From Candidatus Nitrosopelagicus sp. (GTDB lineage: Archaea; Thermoproteota; Nitrososphaeria; Nitrososphaerales; Nitrosopumilaceae), in the NCBI GenBank assembly GCA_022450565.1, contig JAKUOP010000009.1, positions 1-35,386 on the forward strand: 35,386 nt of DNA, given 5' to 3'. Position 1 is the first letter of the stretch; every line of letters begins with the position of its first letter. The translations under genes and the position numbers were made by a program. Below the pieces are notes generated by a model, which worked only from the letters and a program-made list of their open reading frames with translations, was not told the DNA's origin and made no database searches. This document shows positions 7,363 to 13,907 of the stretch, in pieces.

Positions 7363-7926
7363 TTAAAACCCTATATCTAGATCAAATCCACCGTCGTCCA
7401 TACCAGAATCACCAATTGCATCAGTTCCTGCACCGTCATCAAATTGTGACATATCTTCAGCTGGTATGTAACTTGACATTGCCATTCCCATCATGCTAAA
7501 CATCATGCTAAACATCATGATATCTATTATGCCAAAAAACATCATTGTGGGAAGAAATGATTTTTCATCTTTCATAATCTGTTGTAATTTTTGTTTGTCG
7601 CCAGATTTATACAATTTTTCCATGTTATTCCATTTTACTTGTAGCTCGTGTATTCTTTGATTTAGTTCGTTACTACCTTTTTCAGTTATGTTAATCTCAA
7701 TTTTTTTACCAAGCCAGCCTTTTTTTTCTTTGGCAACAATGAAACCACGATTTTCAAGTTTTTCTAAGATTGCATTGAGAGTCTTTGGTTCGATCTTTGT
7801 TATTTTAGAGATTTTGTCAAATTGCTTGGTACCATTGTTTATTGCACCTAGAACTATGAGATCTTTTGATTCTTCCAACATCGTGTATCCAAGCGTTCCT
7901 TCTAAAAAATTTACTGTATATTTCAT
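7363..7926 (-). CDS. Winged-helix (MarR/PadR-like) regulator with Met-rich hydrophobic C-terminus
   Basis: Residues about 15-85 form a winged helix-turn-helix: KQFDKISKITKIEPKTLNAI is the HTH, and GFIVAKEKKGWLGKKIEINI is the wing. A helical linker (about 88-122) follows. Residues 127-153 then form a hydrophobic, extraordinarily Met-rich run, with ten Met in 23 residues (128-150) and the core FSMMFSMMGMAM. The tail is acidic and Gly-rich (DDGAGTDAIGDSGMDDGG). The hydrophobic run could be a membrane anchor, or could bind Cu(I) through thioethers; both are inference. A 12-bp in-frame tandem duplication (7489-7512) encodes the repeated FSMM. It lies upstream of birA and is likely co-transcribed with it, so a link to biotin or carboxylase regulation is possible. 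Confidence 0.8.
   Translation of the reverse strand: MKYTVNFLEGTLGYTMLEESKDLIVLGAINNGTKQFDKISKITKIEPKTLNAILEKLENRGFIVAKEKKGWLGKKIEINITEKGSNELNQRIHELQVKWNNMEKLYKSGDKQKLQQIMKDEKSFLPTMMFFGIIDIMMFSMMFSMMGMAMSSYIPAEDMSQFDDGAGTDAIGDSGMDDGGFDLDIGF
7489..7519. repeat. 12-bp tandem repeat inside the winged-helix gene
   Basis: CATCATGCTAAA occurs twice in tandem (7489-7500, 7501-7512), followed by a partial third copy CATCATG (7513-7519). On the coding strand it encodes the repeated Phe-Ser-Met-Met unit. The array keeps the frame. Confidence 0.85.
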
Positions 7927-8080
7927 TATTATAGATTAAATCTTCAAAAAATGCATAAAATATGTAATAATTGAAACTAACCAGTGAAATCTTAAAAAAA
8001 ATTACCCAGAAACATGATCCATACAAAACCCAAGATTCATAAACTCAAAAAAGTAATTTCGAAAATCGGAAGATAATGAT

Positions 8081-9790
8081 ATGGTAAACTTTGGATCACT
8101 GGAATTTGTATTAGATCGATATTCTGGAACATGGTGTTGGAAAATTAGTGGGGCTCGTGCAGTAAACATGACAGCAAAACTCATCCCTAGAGCCTGGTAT
8201 GGTGACAAACCAGACGAAGCAATTGTTTCAGATAATGATGAAAATGTCAAACAGTTAAAATTGATTGCAGACCGTTACCCGATGACAATCCTGTCCACAT
8301 CTGTGTGGAAACGTAAAATTTCATCACTAATAGTAAAAAAACAACGAACTCCTAAAATTGAAAAACTTGAGAAGGCTCTACCATCTAGTCAATTCAGAGG
8401 CACACTACTTGATTTTCAACGTGAAGGTTTAGATTTTCTTTTGAAGTCATCAGGAAATGCATTACTGGCAGATGAGATGGGTTTGGGTAAGACGGTGCAA
8501 ACTCTGGCATATCTCTCTAAGGAAAAACAGTCTTTTCCCGCATTAATCATTGCACCGTTAGTAACTCTAACAAATTGGCAACAAGAAATTAAAAAATTCT
8601 TGAAAAAGAAAAGCAGGAATGGCAAAATCATTCAAAACGATTCACCAACATCTACAATGATACGTGTTGGTAAATTGGGTGACATTGGTGAATATGATTT
8701 CTATATAATTAATTACGAATTATTACACAAACGACTACCTGATTTAGAAAAACTGAATATTCATTCTATCATCTGTGACGAAGTTCAACACCTACGTTCA
8801 AAAACTACTCAGAAATATGCGGCAGTAAAGAAATTGGCATCTATGAATTCTGTAAAATATAGAGTTGGGTTGTCTGGTACACCAATTTACAATAGAGGCT
8901 CAGAGATTTGGCCAATAGTTGATATACTTAAGCCTGGATTGTTAGGAAATTTCAAAGAATTCTGTGAGTACTTCTGTTGGGTTGATGAAAAAGGTAAAGC
9001 CATGGTTCTAGATAATAAACGTGATACATTAAGAAAACAACTTACAACACATGTTATGTTACGTAGAAAGAAATCTGATGTTCTAAAAGATCTCAAGGAT
9101 AAAGTAAGACATCAACAACGAATTACAGCTGATGACAAATATTACAAGATAGAGTTAGATAAGATATGGAAAAAACTTGAAGAAGAACAAAAATATGCTG
9201 AAACTGCATTTGATAAATCAGCATCATATCAACGTGCAATAGAAAGTGAACGTCAAGTAGCAGGAATGTCTAAATTAAAACATGTAACTGAATTTGTTAA
9301 TGAAGTAATGGAAACAGATGAAAGTATAGTTGTATTCTGTCATCACAAGGCACTTCATAAACTCCTTCATCAAAACCTATCTGAACATAATCCAGCATCA
9401 ATTATTGGCGGACAAACACTTTCAGTTCGTGATAATGAGATCGATAGATTTCAAAAAGGTAAGACAAAATTAATGATTGCTGGACTTCGTGCAGGAAATG
9501 TTGGAATAAATCTTACAAAAGCCAGATATGTTATTTTTGCAGAATTAGATTGGAGTCCAGCTATTCATAGACAAGCAGAAGATCGTTTACATAGAATTGG
9601 TCAGAAAAATACAGTTTTTGCTTACTATCTAGTTGGAATTGGTACTTTAGATGAACATGTAGGTGACATTTTACTAGACAAAGAATTTGAAGTTGATAGC
9701 ATACTTGATGGTAAAACAGAGTCATATGAAAATAAAGAAAAAGCAAAAATGATACTGGCTCAAATTCATGATAAAGTGGCATCAAAATAA
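8081..9790 (+). CDS. SNF2-family DNA-dependent ATPase/helicase
   Basis: This 569-residue protein is a superfamily 2 SWI2/SNF2 motor that probably translocates on double-stranded DNA to remodel protein-DNA complexes or support repair. An N-terminal domain of about 100 residues with no recognised motif precedes the core. It is followed by motif I DEMGLGKT (131-138), motif Ia-like IIAPLVTLTNW, motif II DEVQ (233-236, a variant of DEAH), motif III-like LSGTP, and the C-terminal motifs VVFCHHKALH, GLRAGNVGINL and RQAEDRLHRIGQ. All catalytic motifs are present. The shape (short N-terminal domain, then motor) recalls SMARCAL1-like or bacterial/archaeal SNF2 proteins. It is divergent from the winged-helix gene and is followed at 9828 by a small gene that may be co-transcribed. 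Confidence 0.95.
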   Translation: MVNFGSLEFVLDRYSGTWCWKISGARAVNMTAKLIPRAWYGDKPDEAIVSDNDENVKQLKLIADRYPMTILSTSVWKRKISSLIVKKQRTPKIEKLEKALPSSQFRGTLLDFQREGLDFLLKSSGNALLADEMGLGKTVQTLAYLSKEKQSFPALIIAPLVTLTNWQQEIKKFLKKKSRNGKIIQNDSPTSTMIRVGKLGDIGEYDFYIINYELLHKRLPDLEKLNIHSIICDEVQHLRSKTTQKYAAVKKLASMNSVKYRVGLSGTPIYNRGSEIWPIVDILKPGLLGNFKEFCEYFCWVDEKGKAMVLDNKRDTLRKQLTTHVMLRRKKSDVLKDLKDKVRHQQRITADDKYYKIELDKIWKKLEEEQKYAETAFDKSASYQRAIESERQVAGMSKLKHVTEFVNEVMETDESIVVFCHHKALHKLLHQNLSEHNPASIIGGQTLSVRDNEIDRFQKGKTKLMIAGLRAGNVGINLTKARYVIFAELDWSPAIHRQAEDRLHRIGQKNTVFAYYLVGIGTLDEHVGDILLDKEFEVDSILDGKTESYENKEKAKMILAQIHDKVASK

Positions 9791-9827
9791 ATAGAAATTT
9801 TTTTTAATGTACAGTTTAAAACTCTGT

Positions 9828-10082
9828 ATGGATTTTATTCTAGAGGAAGAAATGATTGATTTGTTAACATATTGTCTTCAAAACCCTAGTTCCGAATCAT
9901 GTGAATCTAAAAAAGAGCGATTCAAGGAAATTGGAAAGGAACTTTATGAAAGCGGTGGGGTTGACGCATTGGAGAATTTCTTTTTTGCTGTTGACAATAG
10001 AATACAAGGCGAAATTAATTTGGACCCAAAACCATTCCGCCCATTATGGAATGGAATAACTGATGAATGGAACTACCACTAG
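9828..10082 (+). CDS. Small hypothetical protein
   Basis: This acidic soluble protein of 84 residues is of unknown function. It is largely helical (MDFILEEEMIDLLTYCLQN, then KKERFKEIGKELYESGG) and ends in a Pro/Trp-rich tail (DPKPFRPLWNG, EWNYH). Conserved-looking cysteines occur in TYCLQN and SESCES. ATG at 9828 is preferred, but an in-frame ATG at 9807 would add seven residues. It follows the SNF2 gene by 37 bp on the same strand. Function unknown. Confidence 0.65.
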   Translation: MDFILEEEMIDLLTYCLQNPSSESCESKKERFKEIGKELYESGGVDALENFFFAVDNRIQGEINLDPKPFRPLWNGITDEWNYH

Positions 10083-10116
10083 AGAAATATTATAAAAAAA
10101 GTATCTGATGCTTAGA

Positions 10117-10260
10117 TTAAGCTTTGCCTATTCTAAACATCGATGTACTACATGTAGGGCAGGTACCTTTTATTGCAGGTTTACCATTTTTCATGGTAAT
10201 TCCTTCTGTCCCTTGCATTTCCCTTTTGTCTCTGCATTTTACGCAGTAACCTATAACCAT
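10117..10260 (-). CDS. Zinc-ribbon protein of DUF5679 type
   Basis: This 47-residue protein consists of one zinc ribbon: YCVKC near the N-terminus and CPTC near the C-terminus. Between them lies the typical hairpin ITMKNGKPAIKGTC, and MFRIGKA ends the protein. This pattern matches the DUF5679 family, which is common in archaea and has unknown function. The ATG at 10260 (MVIGYCVKC) is chosen; a longer frame from 10314 adds a hydrophobic stretch unlike the family. A role in nucleic-acid or ribosome binding is often guessed for such ribbons but is not shown. Confidence 0.82.
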   Translation of the reverse strand: MVIGYCVKCRDKREMQGTEGITMKNGKPAIKGTCPTCSTSMFRIGKA

Positions 10261-10356
10261 GATTTTTAACATAGTCTCTATTATTAGCAAAATCCAGTAA
10301 AAATTTTTTAACAATATTAGTTTTTTTAACGATTTTCTGATATTCTATACCTAGAA

Positions 10357-10373
10357 TTAGCAATAATTGCTAA
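10357..10373. promoter_or_regulatory. Perfect 17-bp palindrome upstream of the J-domain gene
   Basis: TTAGCAAT-A-ATTGCTAA is a perfect inverted repeat (8+1+8). It lies about 15-30 bp upstream of the TATA-like box (TATATTAATA, 10387-10396) of the gene starting at 10417. Its half-site AGCAAT also occurs in the ferritin-promoter palindrome, but with a different spacer. It is a good candidate regulator site. Confidence 0.5.
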
Positions 10374-10416
10374 ACATTAGTTTATGTTATATTAATAAAT
10401 TATCTAACATTGTATA

Positions 10417-11268
10417 TTGAAGGAAATTACTTTACTAGGTTTTCTAATTTTAATTTTGATTGTACCAAGTGTTAGTCTTTCATTCTCTGAAGAGACTAAA
10501 ATCTTCATTGATAATAATTTCTACAAAAAAACTGATATTATTTCAATTTGGGGGTCGGCACCAGGCTCACCTCAAAATTTAGTTTTTGTTACAATTAAGG
10601 ACTCTGATAATGAAACTATGTGGACTGAGAAAATCAGAGTAGACGAAAAAGGAAATTTTTCAACACTGATTATTGCTGGTATTAATGATTGGCCCAATAG
10701 TGGGACATATGAAATAGTATTAGAATCTGGCAGCATGATATATTCAAAAAATTTTTTCTATGACTCTGGACCTCAAGTAAATCCACCATCAGCTGTTGCG
10801 GACTTTTACATTTCACAAGAGGATTTAATTTTGACATTTACTATAGCAATCATATCTGTTGTAGGAATATTTGTTTTTCTTGCAAGAAATATAATTTTAC
10901 GGAAAAAAACAAAATATGATGATCTAAACCTCGATTCAAAAAAGAATCGTGATTATGAGAAATATCACTCAGAATGGACTGAAGAAGAATCATTTGGTGA
11001 TAGGAAAAAACATTCTGTAAATCAGAAAGAATTCAATGAAATGCTAAAAAATAAAATTTTACCTAATTATTATGAAACATTAGGAATAGATAGTTCAGCG
11101 ACTCCTGATCAGATTAAAGATAGATTTAGACAATTAGCAAAAGAGTGGCACCCAGATAAAAGAAAAGATTCTTCAGAAGAAAAGATGACTGAAATTAACA
11201 AGGCATACGAGGTATTATCTAATAAAGAATTACGTGAAGAGTATGACAAGTACTACAAATTATTGTAA
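10417..11268 (+). CDS. Single-pass membrane J-domain protein with extracellular beta domain
   Basis: This 283-residue protein begins with a signal sequence (about 4-20). An extracellular Ig-like beta domain follows (about 25-118, with GNFSTLIIAGINDWPNSGTY). It resembles the domain in the PEFG protein at 12212 and other thaumarchaeal surface proteins. A membrane span (about 137-156) ends in the positive-inside run RKKTK, placing the C-terminus in the cytoplasm. That part holds a complete J-domain (about 216-283) with the HPD motif (245-247) needed to stimulate Hsp70/DnaK ATPase. It lacks the Gly/Phe and zinc-finger regions of DnaJ, so it is a type III J-protein. The start is TTG at 10417, with a TATA box about 26 bp before. 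It probably recruits DnaK to the membrane. Confidence 0.88.
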   Translation: MKEITLLGFLILILIVPSVSLSFSEETKIFIDNNFYKKTDIISIWGSAPGSPQNLVFVTIKDSDNETMWTEKIRVDEKGNFSTLIIAGINDWPNSGTYEIVLESGSMIYSKNFFYDSGPQVNPPSAVADFYISQEDLILTFTIAIISVVGIFVFLARNIILRKKTKYDDLNLDSKKNRDYEKYHSEWTEEESFGDRKKHSVNQKEFNEMLKNKILPNYYETLGIDSSATPDQIKDRFRQLAKEWHPDKRKDSSEEKMTEINKAYEVLSNKELREEYDKYYKLL

Positions 11269-11269
11269 T

Positions 11270-11665
11270 TTACATTCTGATTATTTCTTTTATAACTAAG
11301 TTTAATTCAATTTTATTTGAATTTTGCATACTGTTTGTTAGATTAGTTATAATATTGAGTTTTATACATTTATTATTTTTTTCATACTTTGTCTGTAATA
11401 TAATATCTTGAAATTCTGTATTTGGACCTAACATTGCTTTTGATAAATATTTTGTTAAACTCAAATCACTAGTCACTGCCTTTATTTTACAGATATTTGT
11501 GTCAGTAAAATAAACACCTCCACGTTCTGTAGGTTTTGTCACCGGTGTTTGTTCATTATTTATTTCTGCAGAATCGATTTTAAATTCATTTTTTTCAATA
11601 AGTAATTTATAAACTAATTTTTTTGTTTCTTGTATCTTTATAATCTCCTTTAATTCCTCATCCAT
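11270..11665 (-). CDS. Hypothetical protein
   Basis: I do not recognise this 131-residue protein. The N-terminal third is charged and helical (MDEELKEIIKIQETKKLVYK). The rest alternates short beta-like stretches (GGVYFTDTNICKIKA, KCIKLNIITNL, KIELNLVIKEI). There is no signal peptide or membrane segment. Two cysteines are present. It is convergent with the J-domain gene, with one base between the stops, and its ATG lies 90 bp from the divergent rhodanese start. Codon use is AT-rich like its neighbours. Confidence 0.65.
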   Translation of the reverse strand: MDEELKEIIKIQETKKLVYKLLIEKNEFKIDSAEINNEQTPVTKPTERGGVYFTDTNICKIKAVTSDLSLTKYLSKAMLGPNTEFQDIILQTKYEKNNKCIKLNIITNLTNSMQNSNKIELNLVIKEIIRM

Positions 11666-11726
11666 TTCATTTAATCAAAATATACTATTTTAAATTGTTT
11701 AGAACCAATTATATCGATTAGTCAAA

Positions 11727-11736
11727 ATTATATACC
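11727..11736 (+). promoter_or_regulatory. TATA-like box for the rhodanese gene
   Basis: AATTATATAC is centred about 25 bp before ATG 11756. This supports that start over the ATG at 11750. Confidence 0.5.
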
Positions 11737-11755
11737 AAACTGACTTCTTATGTTT

Positions 11756-12046
11756 ATGGCTAATTCAATTACAAAAGATGAATTAAAACAAAATAATGAA
11801 TACGTCATAATTGATGTACGAGAAACTGATGAACTTGAAAAAGGTAAAATCGATGGGTCGAAACACATGTCTTTAGGTCTGATCATTCGTAATGTGAAGC
11901 AAGGAAAAATTGATGAACTCAAAGACCAAAAAATTTGCACTTACTGTGCATCGGGATACCGTGGCAATATAGCATCTGATGAACTCAATAAAGCAGGGTT
12001 CTCTGCCGTAAATCTGGAGGGTGGATTTATGGCCTGGTCTCAATAA
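11756..12046 (+). CDS. Single-domain rhodanese-like sulfurtransferase
   Basis: This 96-residue protein is one rhodanese domain. It shows VIIDVRETDELEKGKIDGS near the N-terminus, then the active-site loop CASGYRG with catalytic Cys64, and the closing GGFMAW motif. A second cysteine three residues earlier (CTYC) could form a disulfide with the catalytic one. Such proteins move sulfane sulfur, for example for thiolation or sulfide metabolism, or act as phosphatase-like or regulatory domains. No sulfur-metabolism partner is adjacent. TATA placement supports ATG 11756. It is a cytoplasmic protein at the normal length for a GlpE-type single domain. Confidence 0.92.
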   Translation: MANSITKDELKQNNEYVIIDVRETDELEKGKIDGSKHMSLGLIIRNVKQGKIDELKDQKICTYCASGYRGNIASDELNKAGFSAVNLEGGFMAWSQ

Positions 12047-12179
12047 TCACCTATGAAACGCTTTGTTAACAACTAGTTTACACTCACAAAAAAGTTTCAA
12101 AATATTGTATGAATCAGAGTTTTTGTGCCCTGTGAGTAATTAATATTTTTTAATTTATCAAAAAATGAAAAAAACAATA

Positions 12180-12188
12180 GATAAATAG
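12180..12188 (+). promoter_or_regulatory. TATA-like box for the surface-protein gene
   Basis: GATAAATAG is centred about 27 bp before ATG 12212, which fits a leaderless transcript. Confidence 0.45.
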
Positions 12189-12211
12189 TTCACAGTATAA
12201 TCTCGTATAAC

Positions 12212-13084
12212 ATGGTAAGCCATAAGAAAATTGGAATTTCATTTTTTGTTATGCTATTTGCGGTATCTATGATTACATCACTTTCTTTACAGAATAATGC
12301 ATATGCTGCTGATCAGGGTTTATCGGTGGTTGCTACTGCATCAGACGGTTCAGATGAAATTAATCTAACTGGCTATACTGGTAGTGGTAGTGGAATTCCT
12401 GTAACATTAACAGTAGTTGCACCAAATGGAAATGTTGTAGCTATTGATCAAATATCTCCTGGTTCCGATGGAAAATTTTCAACTGATATCGGAGTAGGTG
12501 CATTATGGAGTCAAGATGGAACTTATTCAATAAATCTTCAAGCTGGAACAGGAGCATTGTATTCTGCAACATTAGATGTTGATGTAAGTGGAGGATCAAC
12601 TGCTGAGACTTCTGTGTCAATTGACAACGTTGGTATATATGGTGAAGACGATGCTTATTCCACTAAAATGGATTCTGCAACTGAAGGTTCAACGGGTTTA
12701 TCAATTTCTGCTGATGCCATAGAAGGTGCAACATCATTTACAATTAACGGTTCTACTGATAGAACAGAATCTGCTGTAACATTAACAGTAGTTGCACCAA
12801 ATGGTAACATTGTTACTATTGATCAATTATCACCTGGTTCCGATGGAACATTTTCAAGTGAGATTGGAGTAGGCGGTCCAATGTGGAGTCAAGATGGAAC
12901 TTATACAGTAACAGCAGAGCAAGGTGATGCTACTGCATATCAATCCACTGTAGAAGTAGACATTGCTGACGGCGCTGTAATACCAGAATTTGGTACTGTT
13001 GCTTCACTAGTTCTAGTAATAGCAATTGCATCAATTATAGTTCTTTCTGCAAAAGGACGATTAGCAATCACACCAAAACTGTAG
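12212..13084 (+). CDS. PEFG-CTERM surface protein with duplicated Ig-like domain
   Basis: This 290-residue protein has a signal peptide (core about 9-27; likely cleavage after AYA). It has two copies of a beta-rich domain: VTLTVVAPNGNVVAIDQISP at 64 and VTLTVVAPNGNIVTIDQLSP at 189, each continuing through GSDG and W-SQDGTY. The C-terminus is a sorting signal: PEFG (258-261), a hydrophobic segment, then basic residues (KGR). PEFG-CTERM signals are processed by archaeosortases in Thaumarchaeota, so the mature protein is probably lipid-anchored or otherwise fixed at the cell surface. A TATA box lies about 27 bp before the ATG. The two domains arose by internal duplication. Ligand unknown. Confidence 0.9.
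   Translation: MVSHKKIGISFFVMLFAVSMITSLSLQNNAYAADQGLSVVATASDGSDEINLTGYTGSGSGIPVTLTVVAPNGNVVAIDQISPGSDGKFSTDIGVGALWSQDGTYSINLQAGTGALYSATLDVDVSGGSTAETSVSIDNVGIYGEDDAYSTKMDSATEGSTGLSISADAIEGATSFTINGSTDRTESAVTLTVVAPNGNIVTIDQLSPGSDGTFSSEIGVGGPMWSQDGTYTVTAEQGDATAYQSTVEVDIADGAVIPEFGTVASLVLVIAIASIIVLSAKGRLAITPKL
12401..12586 (+). repeat. Intragenic repeat, copy 1 of 2
   Basis: This copy encodes the first beta domain core (62 residues) of the PEFG surface protein. It is highly similar at DNA level to 12776-12964; for example ACATTAACAGTAGTTGCACC is shared exactly. The strong nucleotide identity suggests a fairly recent duplication or gene conversion. Confidence 0.85.
12776..12964 (+). repeat. Intragenic repeat, copy 2 of 2
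   Basis: This is the second copy of the surface-protein beta domain (63 residues), in the same reading frame and exactly 375 bp after copy 1. Confidence 0.85.
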
Positions 13085-13173
13085 ATTCAAAACATAGTAC
13101 TCTGATATCATTATTGTACTAGCATCCACATTCATCAAGCTTCTTAAAACCCATAAATATCAAAAATGTATAC

Positions 13174-13833
13174 TTGGACGTAGAAAAATTCCGAGATGAT
13201 GTTTATGCCATCAGCGAACTTCTCTCTATTAGACTGGACGAAAACCAAAAACCAAAATTAAATTTTGTTAGGCAAAAATTAATTGATCTATACAGTGAAA
13301 ATCTTGTAAAAATTAATCATTCTGTTTTGGAATTAATCTGTTCGTCAGAACTAATTTCACACGGTTATAACGTTGACGTTGAAAAGCCAGTGTCTGATAT
13401 ACTAGTATGTGATCTTTTTGCTAGCAAAGGTGATGGTGAAACAATTGTTGAGATTGAAACTGGGTTTACTCCGCCAGAACATGCCTTAGATACTGTTGAC
13501 TATTATACTGCAAGAATAATCAGTAAAATTTCACGTTATAGTCAATATTGCACTAAATTCTCTTTAGCTACACCAATTGTTAATGTATTACCTATTCCTG
13601 AATTATTTTTACAATCTCCAAGTACCAGAACTGATGAGCAGATATCAAAAATAAAAAAAATATGTGATCGATTTTATAGACATCCACAAATTAAATTTGA
13701 AGAGATTCAAAATGCTAGAATTCATTCCATATATCTAATTAATACTGATAAAGGATTTGCTAAAGAGATTGATCCCAAAGAATATCTATCACTTACCAAA
13801 AATCTTTTGAAAGAAAGTGAATTTGAGTTATAG
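13174..13833 (+). CDS. Probable PD-(D/E)XK nuclease-fold protein
   Basis: This 219-residue cytoplasmic protein has a pattern suggesting the restriction-endonuclease-like fold. A helix with Glu59 (LELICSSELISHGYNVDVE) is followed by a strand with Asp80 (ILVCDLFA) and a second strand with Glu93-x-Glu95 (TIVEIETGF). The usual lysine is replaced by Glu. The conserved-looking stretch TGFTPPEHALDTVDYYTARI follows, with a C-terminal helical part. If active it would cut or bind DNA or RNA; the Lys-to-Glu change may make it inactive or altered. The start is TTG at 13174, because the nearby ATG is in another frame; a TATA-like TTCTTAAAAC lies 28 bp before. It precedes EF-2 on the same strand by 74 bp, but EF-2 has its own TATA box. 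The fold call is inference. Confidence 0.7.
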   Translation: MDVEKFRDDVYAISELLSIRLDENQKPKLNFVRQKLIDLYSENLVKINHSVLELICSSELISHGYNVDVEKPVSDILVCDLFASKGDGETIVEIETGFTPPEHALDTVDYYTARIISKISRYSQYCTKFSLATPIVNVLPIPELFLQSPSTRTDEQISKIKKICDRFYRHPQIKFEEIQNARIHSIYLINTDKGFAKEIDPKEYLSLTKNLLKESEFEL

Positions 13834-13875
13834 GTTTTGATCTACTTGATTTTTTCAATTGAACGTCTCATAAGG

Positions 13876-13883
13876 TTTAATAC
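13876..13883 (+). promoter_or_regulatory. TATA-like box for EF-2
   Basis: TTTAATAC is centred about 28 bp before ATG 13908. Confidence 0.45.
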
Positions 13884-13907
13884 ATGTTTACCTAGGATTA
13901 TCGGCAT

